Assembly: GCF_000372725.1 (NCBI RefSeq)
Contig: NW_005200378.1
Coordinates: 25,569 to 89,568, forward strand
Length of the DNA stretch: 64,000 nucleotides
From: Emiliania huxleyi CCMP1516
Lineage: Eukaryota; Haptophyta; Isochrysidales; Noelaerhabdaceae
Direction: 5' to 3'
In this document: one piece after another, positions 43,723-52,682 of the stretch
Numbering within the stretch: position 1 is the first letter of the stretch
Layout of the letters: every line of letters begins with the position of its first letter
Translations under genes and position numbers: made by a program
Notes under the pieces: model-generated
Databases searched by the model: none
What the model was told of the DNA's origin: nothing
What the model saw: only the letters and a program-made list of their open reading frames with translations

Positions 43723-46700
43723 TCAGTCCCTCCCGCTGCTCCTCCTGTCCGCCCGTCCCCCCTTGCCCGTGGCGGACTCGCCCGGCCGGACGGCGTAGCT
43801 CGACTGGGCGGTGATGTTGGTCGCAAACGCCGTGTAGATGTCGTGCATGTCGGTCACAAAGTCCATCAGGTTGATCTCGTTGCGAAACACAAGCACGCCA
43901 ATGCCGCCAGGCTCCGGCGCCACCTCGGCCGCCGCGGCCGCCTCATCCTCCGCCACCGCCGCCACCGCCGCCACCGCCGCCGCCGCCGCCGCCCCTGCTG
44001 ACTCGTCCTCGCAGTCGTCTGCGCCCGCCATGTGGATGGTGAAGGAGCCCGGCTCGCCCGTGGAGGCCGCGTTCAGGAGGAGGGAGTGCTGGATCTGAAG
44101 CTTGGGCGAGTGCAGGTGCCTGCTTATCCGGTCCAGCGCAATCATCAGCGGCTCGCGGTACCACGTGTACACAGCCAGGTTCTGATCGAGGAGCACCGCC
44201 GCCACCTGCTCCGCGAGCAGGAGGGGGCGGCCGGACATCTCGACCCCCTCGACACTGAGCCGCAGCCGTGCGCCGTCTGCGATACTCAGCTGCAGCAGCG
44301 CCAGCGCCCCCTCGCCGTTGAGCTCCCCGTGGTGTTCGCTGCGGCCAAGGCCACCCTCGCCGCCGCTGGAGCGTGTCCCGCCCCCTCCCCGATCTCCGCC
44401 CTCGCGCCGCGGCTCAACGCTGCGGCCGTCCGCGCCACCCGCCGCCCCACCCTCCGGCGCGCAAGCGGCGGGGACGGGCGAAGCGCGTGCTGCGCCCGCC
44501 GCCGCCGCCGCCGCCGGAAGGGGAGGGGGCGGCGGCGGAGGCGGCGGGAGCGGCGGGGCGTACTCCGCGTCGCGAATCCACCGTCGGCGGCGGACGTGGG
44601 TGAGGGCGTTCGAGGCGCTCAGCCAGCCGGTGTTGAAGTGTATTCCAAACTGCCAGCCCTCGTCGTTCTTGTTGCCGCCGTCGTAGTCGACGCGGAATGG
44701 GGAGGCCCACCGCCACCCGTCCCCGTCGGGCAGGGGCACCTCCTCGAGGGAGGACCAGCGCTGCGTGCCGTACTCGTCGGAGTAGTGCGAGTAGTCGAGC
44801 GGGAAGAGGTCGTCCGCCGAGTACTTTCGCAGCACCGTCAGCCGGCGCTCGTTCTCGTACACCTCCACCGTCCTCATCTGACGGCGCCTCGAGACGGGTT
44901 GTCGCCGAAGCGCGGCGTCGCCGGCCGCGCTCGGGGGCGGGCTCTTCGAGCCTGGGGCGAGGCTGGCGGGGGCGAGCGCCGCGCCGCCGCGCTCCTCGGC
45001 GCGATGAGCGAGGTCAGAGATGCTGGCGTCGCCTGCGCCGGCCCCGCCGCCAGCGTCGCCCAAGCCGCCGCCGCCGCGCGAGAGCGCGGCGCCGGTGCCG
45101 CCCCCGCCTGAGAGGCTATCGTCCGCCTCCACCGCCTCCCCGGACACATTCGCAGCCGAGGAGGGGAGCGGTGGCAGCGATGGCGCAGGAGGGGGTCTCC
45201 CCGCGCCGTCCAGGGCGACCTGGGGCAGCAGGCACGCCCGCAAAACCTCATTCGAGCCAACCAGCAGCGAGCCGGTCGCCTTTGTGATTAGCGTGCGGAG
45301 CACCTCGAGGCCTCGCGACGCGAGCCCCCGCACCCCGTCCCCGCCCGCCGGCTCCGCCCCCGCCGCCGCCGGAGCCGTCGGCGCGTGCGTCGGGGATTGT
45401 GACGGGGATGCGAAGGACGGTGTGGCCCCACCTCGCTCCTCGGTGCCGTCGCCCGTGCTGCCGCCGCTCGTCGAGAGGCGCTCGAGCAGGGAGAGCACGA
45501 CCTCTAGCCGGCCGTCGGCGCGCATCGACGAGAGCAGCGCGAAGGGGCGTGCGCGCGGCGGCGAGAGGAGGCGGGAGATGCTGGCAGTGCCCTCGTACAG
45601 GGCGCGCGGCACGGAGAGCGAGAGCGTGCCGTCGCCGCCGCCGCGCAAGGCGCCCGAGACGGAGACGGAGACGCGGTGCATGTTCGTGCGGAGCGAGGCC
45701 AGGTAGGAGCGCGCCTCGGCGCGGAAAGTGTCGAGGGCGGCCGACGCCGAGCCGTGCCCGGCGGAGTTGGACGCGAGCTGCGCGGCGATGGCGTCGGCGA
45801 TCGCGCCGAGGAGCTTCTCCGGCTCGAGCTCGATCTCGAGGCGGAGGCAGCGCAGCACGACCTGCGCGGGCTTACGCTGCAGCGCCTCGATGCGCTCGAG
45901 CAGCAGCTCGACGTCCGCGGGCTGCTCCTCGCTCTGCAGGGCGTACAGCGCCTCTTGCCACAGCGCCACAATCTCCGACCGGAGCGGCTCGGCCCGGCGG
46001 GCGCCGTTGAAGTAGCGGAGCACCTCCGCGAGCGAGCGGAAGGGGAGGGGCGACGTGCCCGCCGCGGCGGCCGCCGAGGAGTGCGAGGTCGGCGAGACGG
46101 GGGCCGCGCCGGTGGAGGCGGCGAGCGGCGTGCGCAGCGCGCGAGTCACCAGCTCGGGCGTGAAGGCGGCGGGCGTGAAGGCGGCGCCCAGCGAGGGCGC
46201 GAGGGCGTCGAGCGAGGGCAGCGAGTCGAGGCGCACCAGCCGCTGCACCGCCACCAGCTGCTCCACCTGCGCCCTCGAGATGCCGAGCAGCCGCGCCGCG
46301 TCCGCCGCCGCCTCGCCTCCGCCGCTGAGGTTCGCGTCGAAGGTGCGGACGGGGATGCCGCGCACGGACACGTCGACGACGACCTCGGCGCCGTGCCGCG
46401 CGGCCTTGAGGTAGGCGCCGAGGTGCGGGCCGAGCTGTCCCATGAGCAGGTGCCGCGTCATCCCCTCGATCACCGCCTGCATCAGCAGCCGCAGCAGCTT
46501 CTCCGGCGCGTACTCCGACTCGGCGCCGGCCGACGAGGAGGCCTCCCTCTTGAACTGCAGCAGCTCGATCTTGAAGCCCGACTCGAGCTTCCAGCTGCGC
46601 CGCTTCGGCAGGTAGACGAGGGGCAGGACGGCCTTGAAGCGCGCGGAGAGGTCGATGCGCGTGAAGGAGATGTTTGGCGCGAGCGAGATGCCAAAGAGGT

Positions 46701-47576
46701 CGCGCCGGTTCACCACAGAGACGCCCTCGCCGAGGAAGCGGAGAGCGCCGCCAGAGCCTGCGGGAGGCGGAGGAGAGGGGCGGTGAAGAGCGCAGGGGGC
46801 AGCGCCTGCAGCCTCGACCTTGCGACGTGGTGGTGCCTTCGTGCGCGCGCGTCTGGCAGATTTGACGGTACCGCATCTACAGTAGCGGGCCCGAGCCTCC
46901 GCAGCCCGCGCCGCCTTCCCACGTCACTCGCAAAGAGGGCACCTGCGCGTGGCCGTGCGCGGAGGTGCCGGCGGCGACGCTGATGCGCAGGACCCCTGAG
47001 AGGTGCTCGAGGAGCAGCTCCTATTCACACGGAGCCGCGTGCACGCGCGGGTGGCGGCGGGAGGAGCGGGGGAGGAAAGAGAGGCAGCCGTGCCTTGAAG
47101 CCGACGTAGGTGTCGTTGTACGAGAAGCGCAGGGAGAAGCCGCTGGCGGCGGGGAAGTAGTGGGCGCGGCGCGCATCCTCCAGATCATGCTGCGTCCGCA
47201 GAAGCTTGTCCTCCAGCTGGCCGAGCAGCAGCTCGATGTCGGCTGAGCCGCCGCCGCCGCCGCCGCCGCTGCCGCCGCCGCTGCCGCCGCCGCTGCCGCC
47301 GCCGCCGCCTGCCGCCTTGGCAGCCGCTTCGAATCGCTCGGCCTTGGCGAGCTGCCCTTGGGCAAGCTTCATCTCTCGCTCGAGCAGCCCGATGGTTTCC
47401 TCCATCGCATTGATCTGGTGTCCGAGCACCTCAGATTCGCGCCGCCACCGCTCGCTCGCGTGCCGCGAGCTCTCGGCTTCTGCAACGTGCAAAGCGGCGA
47501 AACGAGCCCGCAGGAGGGACGCGGTCTCCTCGGGGCAATGGTCTGCGAGATCGGAGTGGGAGGCGGACGTGTCCAT
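43723..47576 (-). CDS. large DysF-domain protein with N-terminal coiled coil
   Basis: Three exons (47576-47094, 47020-46915, 46757-43723) join in phase to 1207 residues. Both introns start GC and end AG. Residues ~1-110 form a charged coiled coil (SEVLGHQINAMEETIGLLER) ending in a Gly/Ser linker. The central part (SFTRIDLSARFKAVLPLVYL, RRSWKLESGFKIELLQFKRE) is unassigned. At ~825-925 is a dysferlin/peroxin (DysF) domain: VYENERRLTVLRKYSADDLF, SDEYGTQRWSSLEE, GDGWRWASPFRVDYDGG, GWQFGIHFNTGW and VRRRRWIR, with the typical Trp/Arg stacking residues. The C-terminus has a further conserved-looking block (YTWYREPLMIALDRISRHLH) and a run of Ala/Glu. DysF domains occur in membrane-repair and peroxisome-ER proteins; no transmembrane helix is seen here. 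Start at 47576 is preferred to 47642 because the latter lies inside the AATTCTTTT box. Confidence 0.8.
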
Positions 47577-47627
47577 GTGGCTCGGTGTGCGCGGTGGCGC
47601 GAGAGCGCCATCTTTGGGGCGACGTGA

Positions 47628-47636
47628 AAAAGAATT
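47628..47636 (-). promoter_or_regulatory. AATTCTTTT-type box upstream of DysF gene
   Basis: Minus-strand AATTCTTTT, 51 bp before the chosen ATG at 47576. It decides the start, because an upstream ATG (47642) would translate the box itself. Confidence 0.45.
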
Positions 47637-47761
47637 TTGCACTTAATACCGAAAAAACGACTTTAGGTGCACTAATTCCGCGCGCCAAAAAAGCAGTCCG
47701 ACCCTCTACGTGCTCCGACGCAACAGCCCTGGTTCGGTCCGCGAGCTAGATGCATGCTTAC

Positions 47762-47951
47762 CTCGCCCTGCTGCTCGGTACCAACGCAAACAGCAAACAC
47801 AAAACAAAACTATCTCTCTCTCTCTCCCAACGCACCGTCTTCTGGGAGATCCGGGATGCCACTCACGCGCGTCTCCGATTCACACGTACTCGGGCCCGCG
47901 CACACACACCAATCCTTTCTCATCATGTCGCGTAACTAGAGCGAGGCGCGG
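47762..47951 (+). repeat. dispersed repeat R, copy 1
   Basis: Landmarks CCTGCTGCTCGGTACCAACG, TTCTGGGAGATCCGGG, CGTCTCCGATTCACACGTAC and CATCATGTCGCGTAACTAGA are all found, inverted, at 60157-60306 next to the second F-box copy. This copy carries an extra ~35 bp including a CT microsatellite. Confidence 0.85.
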
Positions 47952-48004
47952 CGTGAGAGCAGGCGGACATCGCTTCCAGGGAGGGGGGCGCCCTTCTCTC
48001 CACA

Positions 48005-48127
48005 CCACATGCTAGGGGGGGGGTCCGACCCCCCCCCAGCACCTTCACCACATGCTAGGGGGGGGTCCCGCCCCCCCCCAGCACCTTCACCACATGCTAG
48101 GGGGGGGGGGGGGGGGGCACATGCTAG
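48005..48127. repeat. G-run/C-run tandem palindrome array
   Basis: The phrase CATGCTAGGGG recurs at 48008, 48051, 48093 and 48119. Between copies, runs of 8-9 G face runs of 8-9 C (GGGTCCGACCC-centred), able to form perfect hairpins or G-quadruplexes. Confidence 0.8.
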
Positions 48128-48477
48128 GCGGACCGGAGCCCAGGTCTGGGGTCCACATGCTACACGAAACCGGAGCGGGCGGGACTCACTTCTCACCAAC
48201 AGTAATTTCTCTCGATCTCGCCAGCTTGGCTCGTACTCCCCTCCTCCCCCACAGCAATCCTCCTCCAACAGCGCTTCAGCGGCTCCTCGCCCTACTCGAG
48301 TAGTCCTCGCCGCAGCGGCTCGTCGACGTGGGACAGAGAACTAGGACTCCCGTCACTGCGTCGTGGCACCCTCGCCGCTCATGCGCCGAGCATGGCACCG
48401 TCGCGAGATCTCCGCCATGTGCTGTGAGAAACAAACAAAGAAAGAATTTTGAAGAAAGAAAGAAAACCCGCCCGCGA

Positions 48478-48486
48478 AATTCTTTT
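48478..48486 (+). promoter_or_regulatory. AATTCTTTT box upstream of F-box gene
   Basis: AATTCTTTT 48 bp before the ATG at 48535, inside the cassette bounded by 69-bp inverted repeats. Confidence 0.45.
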
Positions 48487-48534
48487 CTTACGCGCCGCCG
48501 TTAGCTGGAGCTTGAGGGCGAGGCGGAATCGCCC

Positions 48535-49677
48535 ATGCCGTCACTGGAGGAGCTGCGGGCGGCGGCCGACGCTACGGCGGAGGCGGAGGCGGAGAGAGCG
48601 CTTGCAGCGGCAAGGGCAGCAGAGAACGTAGTTTCAGCAGCGAGGGCCGCGGCAGCGGCGGCGGCAGGCCGCGCGGCGGAGGCGGAGAGAGCGCTCGCAG
48701 CGGCGAGGGCAGCAGCAAACGCAGTTTCAGCAGCGAGGGCCGCGGCAGCGGCGCCTTGCGGAGACCCCGACGACGACGCCCCGCCCACGTACTGGCTGGG
48801 CGAGCTGCCGCCGGAGCTGCACCTCCGCATCCTCGAGGGCGTCGACGACTTCTCCGACTGCGCCGCCTTCAGCCTCGCTTCGCCGCGCCTCGGCCTCCTC
48901 GCCCTACGCAGCGGCCTGGCGCGCTTCAAGGACCCTCTCTTCGCCGTGGCGATGCGGCTGCTGCTCAGCCAGCGTCTCGTCGGTACCTTCGGCGTGGTGA
49001 CGCTCAGCGAGGACACCCTCCGCAGATACGCCGCCGACCGCCAAGCCAGCGCTGGCCACTTCCCATGGCTTGCGAGGGTGAGCCCGGCGCTCTGCATCTC
49101 GGCAGTAGAGGGGGCAGCGGACGAGCGTCACGACGAGGTGTGGGCGTTGCGACGCGGCGAGGAGAGCGGCGCGAAGCTTCGGGCGCGTCACTTGCAAACC
49201 GGGCAGGTGCATCACTTCAAGGGCGAGAAAGGTGCGGAGCGGATGGTGCGCGCGGAGTTTGCCGACGGCAACGTGCTGTACTTCGAGGGCGAGGAAGGCG
49301 CGCAGCGAATGGTGCGCGTGGAGTCTGCCGACGGCGACGTGCAGCACTACCTGGGCGAAAGAGATGCGGAGCGGACGGTGCGCATAGAGTTTGCCGACGG
49401 CGAAGTGCAGCACTACGAGGGCGAGCAAGGGGCGGAGCGAATGGTGCGCGTGGAGTCTACCGGCGGCGACGTGTCGTACTACGAGGGCGAGAAAGGTGCG
49501 GAGCGGAGGGTGCGCGTGGAGTTTGCCGATGGCAACGTGCTGCACTACGAGGGCGAGGAAGAGCGGATGGTGCGCGTGGAGTCTGCCGACGGCGACGTGC
49601 TGTACTACGAGGGCGAGAAAGGTGCGGAGCGGAGGGTGCGCGTGGAGTTTGCCGACGGCGACGTGCAGCACTACTAG
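48535..49677 (+). CDS. F-box-like protein with MORN-like 20-residue repeats
   Basis: A 380-residue single-exon protein. Residues 1-73 are two near-repeats of an Ala/Glu/Arg helix (EAERALAAARAA). Residues ~88-125 (LGELPPELHLRILEGVDDFS then CAAFSLASPRLGLLAL) match the F-box pattern, which recruits substrates to SCF ubiquitin ligases. A middle part (TFGVVTLSEDTLRRYAADRQ, FPWLARVSPALCISAV) is conserved in the second copy at 59.4-60.2 kb. Residues ~229-380 consist of about seven 20-residue units of the form GAERMVRVEFADGNVLYFEG, reminiscent of MORN strands (aromatic plus Glu-Gly), one shortened. The repeats probably bind substrate or membrane. It ends in the last repeat. The gene lies between inverted repeats and may be mobile or recently copied. 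Confidence 0.75.
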   Translation: MPSLEELRAAADATAEAEAERALAAARAAENVVSAARAAAAAAAGRAAEAERALAAARAAANAVSAARAAAAAPCGDPDDDAPPTYWLGELPPELHLRILEGVDDFSDCAAFSLASPRLGLLALRSGLARFKDPLFAVAMRLLLSQRLVGTFGVVTLSEDTLRRYAADRQASAGHFPWLARVSPALCISAVEGAADERHDEVWALRRGEESGAKLRARHLQTGQVHHFKGEKGAERMVRAEFADGNVLYFEGEEGAQRMVRVESADGDVQHYLGERDAERTVRIEFADGEVQHYEGEQGAERMVRVESTGGDVSYYEGEKGAERRVRVEFADGNVLHYEGEEERMVRVESADGDVLYYEGEKGAERRVRVEFADGDVQHY

Positions 49678-49750
49678 GGCGAGCAAGGCGCGGAGCGGAA
49701 GCGCCAAGCTGGCGAGATCGAGAGAAATTACTGTTGGAGGGAAGGAGTGA

Positions 49751-50168
49751 GGCCGAGCGTTTTTGATCTCTGGATCTGTGGGCGCCCGCCCGCCGCCTCT
49801 GAGGGGGTCGGGCCCCCTAGACTGAAAACAAAAACAAGCTCGAAAACAGCCAAAATCAGCCTGCGAGAGAGGCACTGCGCGCCGCTGACCTCAATGTGGG
49901 GATGTGTGCCGACACCAATACTGATCTAAAACCTGGAAACCCTTCGGTTCAAAGCCGACCCTAAGCGCCATCCTTCCTGCTCTCACCTGATGCTGCTTCC
50001 CCGCGCCGCCTCCTTGGGCCCCCTTGGGCGTATTTTCTACTCCCAGTGGGGTCCCGGGCCCCCGGGCCCCCTCTTGTTTTCTGTTTTCTGTTTTTCAAAA
50101 CGCCCGCCCGCCCGCCACCCCGAAGCGGCTCGGCCCCCCACAGATCCAGAGATCAAAAACGCTCGGCC
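49751..50168. mobile_element. 418-bp MITE with ~32-bp terminal inverted repeats and TGA target duplication
   Basis: Both ends read GGCCGAGCGTTTTTGATCTC inward, with 32 bp of the termini (49751-49782 and 50137-50168) matching. TGA flanks it at 49748-49750 and 50169-50171. The uninterrupted inverted arm at 48161-48229 shows a single TGA at the same place, so it gives the empty site. No transposase. A 3-bp duplication with GG-starting ends suggests a PIF/Harbinger-like or other TNA-targeting DNA transposon family. Confidence 0.88.
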
Positions 50169-50196
50169 TGAGTCCCGCCCGCTCCGGTTTCGTGTA

Positions 50197-50544
50197 TTGC
50201 GGCGCGGCGGGGTCTGTTCTCTCGTCTACACGCTCTGAGTACCGTACGGGTAGCGTGAATACGTATGCATTTCTTTCGTAACGAGCTGCGACTAGGCGTG
50301 CTATGCCCCCCAGGATACCAAAAGCTCCGAGCCAGACCTGACGGCTGCTGGTGCTGAACGCTGGCCGGGACATACATGATATATACAGCCTGGCACGCGC
50401 CGCGCCCCGCGCGCCGACGACAGCACCACAAGCTGACAGCCGAGACAGCCCTGATTGATGTCTCTGTGCGTGACAATACCCCCGGCAATGAGTGTACTGC
50501 ACCTCTAGTCTACCTACCTATGGATTCGAGCACGCGCCCCAATG
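50197..50544. other. 3' spacer of glycosyltransferase gene
   Basis: No recognised element or gene in about 350 bp. Confidence 0.4.
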
Positions 50545-51645
50545 TCAGAGCGCGCACTGCTTCGTGAACACGTTGTCCGACTCGAAGAGCTCGGTGTAGT
50601 CCTGCGCATCCCTGGCTGCCAGAGGACCCTTCATGTGCAGCCTTGGGTTTGGCTTCTCGTACGCGAGGATGGTGGTGCCGCGGCGCAGCCCGGTCATCGG
50701 CCACATCGCGTCACGCGTGTCGATGTACGTGATCGCCACATCGTGGCGGTTCTCTTCGTAGCATCGGTGCAGCAGTCCCGGTCCGGAGAGCAGCAGCGCG
50801 CCAGCTGTGATCTTTGAATGGTCTACGCTGCGTCTCCTCACATTCGCCACGATGTGATCGATCATGCATTTGGCGATCGGCGAGCCTGGGACTGAAGCGA
50901 GCATCTTCATCTGCATCCCGGGAACCGGCGTACCCATGCGGGCGGGGTCGAAGCCCTGCGGCTGGTCGTGGCCGAGGGTAAAGCCGCTGCAGGGCGAGTA
51001 CAGTGTCGGCAGGGGATGGAGCGGCACGATGTCGGCGTCCAGGTACACACCGCCCTCGGCGTAGAGGGCGCAGAAGCGGAAGAGGTCTGCGCGCCACGCC
51101 GGCGCACTCAGGCACCGATACGCGTTTGCGGGCCGCCTGCCGAGGCGCTTGCGAATGTACTCGTGCGCCTCGGAGTCATTGAGGTGGTGAAAGCGGAAGC
51201 TCGGGTTGGAGAGGGAGACCCCTCGCTGTGTGAAGTCGGGCGTACCGGCGGAGACCGAGTGCAAGATGCGCGGCACGCGCTCCGGGCGGCCCTCGCAATC
51301 CGGCATGCTGAGCGGCAAACGCAGGTAGTCTCTGCAGAACCGGAGCATCCTGTCCCGGACGGGGCCGTCCTTTGGGATGACCATCTTGGAGTTGATGTGG
51401 CGGTTGCAGGTCATGCGGGTGTACGCGGTCTTTCGCCTGTCGGCCTCGCCTCTCCTTATAACACAGCACGGGTAGTCGGTCCCGCACGGCCTGGGCAGCT
51501 GACACCGGCTGCAGGCTGTGTCGTTCCAGATGCTCCAACGCAGCTCCTCCTCCGAGGAGAGGACCTCCGACACGGTGGGGCACTTTTCTGCCGCAAGCCG
51601 TCCGCCGTAGCCCTCGACAATGCTCGGGCCCAGCAGGGCGAGCAT
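50545..51645 (-). CDS. GT32-like glycosyltransferase (DXD sugar-binding region)
   Basis: A 366-residue single-exon protein of the Gly_transf_sug (OCH1/GT32-type) group. RVPRILHSVSAG at 123-134 corresponds to the family's IPKIIHQ strand. APAWRADLFRFCALYAEGG at 181-199 leads into YLDADIVPL, with the catalytic metal-binding DAD at 203-205. Downstream SPCSGFTLGHDQ, KCMIDHIVANVRR and SGPGLLHRCYEE fit the acceptor half. These enzymes move sugar from a nucleotide donor in the Golgi lumen. Six cysteines in the N-terminal 80 residues (CSRCQLPRPCGTDYPCC) form an unusual Cys-rich stem. No clear signal anchor is seen after the ATG at 51645, so an upstream exon supplying it is possible. Acceptor unknown; coccolith or scale polysaccharide is only a guess. 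Confidence 0.85.
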   Translation of the reverse strand: MLALLGPSIVEGYGGRLAAEKCPTVSEVLSSEEELRWSIWNDTACSRCQLPRPCGTDYPCCVIRRGEADRRKTAYTRMTCNRHINSKMVIPKDGPVRDRMLRFCRDYLRLPLSMPDCEGRPERVPRILHSVSAGTPDFTQRGVSLSNPSFRFHHLNDSEAHEYIRKRLGRRPANAYRCLSAPAWRADLFRFCALYAEGGVYLDADIVPLHPLPTLYSPCSGFTLGHDQPQGFDPARMGTPVPGMQMKMLASVPGSPIAKCMIDHIVANVRRRSVDHSKITAGALLLSGPGLLHRCYEENRHDVAITYIDTRDAMWPMTGLRRGTTILAYEKPNPRLHMKGPLAARDAQDYTELFESDNVFTKQCAL

Positions 51646-52075
51646 ATGCGCGTAGCGGCTGCCCGGGCGAGCGCGCGACGGCCGCCGTGCAGACGGGCGA
51701 GGGAGGGCCGTGCGCCCGTCCCCGCGGCGCCGATTTTTAAAATCCCCGGGTTCGATTTTTACGGATCACGGGGGCCTTTCGATTGATCGCTGTGGACCGT
51801 GCGAGGGAAGAGACGGACTGCTGCGAAACATACCTAGTGCGGAGCGGGGCGGGGGGGAGGCGGGGCCGGCGGCGAGCCCGGAGCCCGCCCCCGCCCCCTT
51901 GCTTGGCCTTGGGGAAGTAAGGGAGGGCTAGGAGGAGTGCGGCGCGCGGGGGCGGGCGGATGGCAAGACGAGGGCGATGGTGGGCGCAGCAGAGGGAGTA
52001 GGCGGCGGCGACAGCGGGGGCGTAGGCGTGTTTTGGTTTGTTTGGTCATATGAGTAGAGTGTGTCTAGGTAGGTA
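51646..52075. other. 5' spacer of glycosyltransferase gene
   Basis: GC-rich, with a short A/T patch (GATTTTTAAAATCCCC at about 51731). No gene seen. Confidence 0.4.
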
Positions 52076-52320
52076 GGTAGAAAGGTGAAGAACAGCCAGG
52101 CTCGGACTGGACACCAACGCGGTATGGGTGGACGCTAGACAGATGATGACGACACGCACGAGCGACACACAGACACAAACAAGCTCACAAGACACACAGC
52201 CAGCTGGCTGCCACACACCCTGAGTTGGCGTACACATAACTCAAGGCCACATCCTCCCTGTCGCCCCCCCCAGCACTCCAAGGTGCCAAGAGAAACAAAC
52301 AAGGGCACAACAAACAACAG
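52076..52320 (+). repeat. ~0.24-kb dispersed repeat, copy 2
   Basis: Matches 27535-27775 in the same orientation with few differences (small indels such as GACGCTAGACAG versus GACGCACGCAAGACAG). Confidence 0.85.
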
Positions 52321-52682
52321 ACGACAGGAAGTGACATGTGAGGCTAGAGCAGCATGCTCCACCTCTAGCAATCTCTCCGGCCGGCGAGGCACGGACGAGA
52401 CCGTATGTGGGGTCTAGTGAGGTGTCTATGGACGCCCTCCTCATGGGCTAGCTGCCTGCGGCTAGCCCTAATCTCGCACTCACGGACAGTGACAATCAAA
52501 TGGGTGAGTGTTTGCGAGCTGAGGCGCGTGTGCTAACTCCAGGCCGCACGTCGTGGCACTATGACGTAGGTAGACGTGCGACTGCAGCGCTGTGTCTCGC
52601 GCCTTGGAGAGGTTCGGCGGCGCCGAGAATTTTTTCCCCAAAGCCGGACTTCGACGACCTCCCACCACCATCGTTGCCGCGG
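52321..52682. other. 5' region of ABC1 kinase gene
   Basis: Holds an AATTTTTTCCCC patch at about 52628, 50 bp before the ATG. No separate gene seen. Confidence 0.4.

Larger units (their letters stand above)
48161..50196. repeat. 69-bp inverted repeats flanking the F-box gene
   Basis: The left arm 48161-48229 is matched in inverse by 49704-49750 plus 50169-50196; the right arm is interrupted by the 418-bp element at 49751-50168. The inner 34 bp (CCAACAGTAATTTCTCTCGA..., 48196-48229 versus 49704-49737) are identical, as are the outer 27 or so. The repeats enclose the whole F-box gene and its AATTCTTTT box, like the termini of a transposable cassette. Confidence 0.85.

Noticed and set aside
45676-46983. 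435-residue plus-strand frame
   Set aside because: Arg/Gly-rich antisense shadow of the DysF gene with no motifs.
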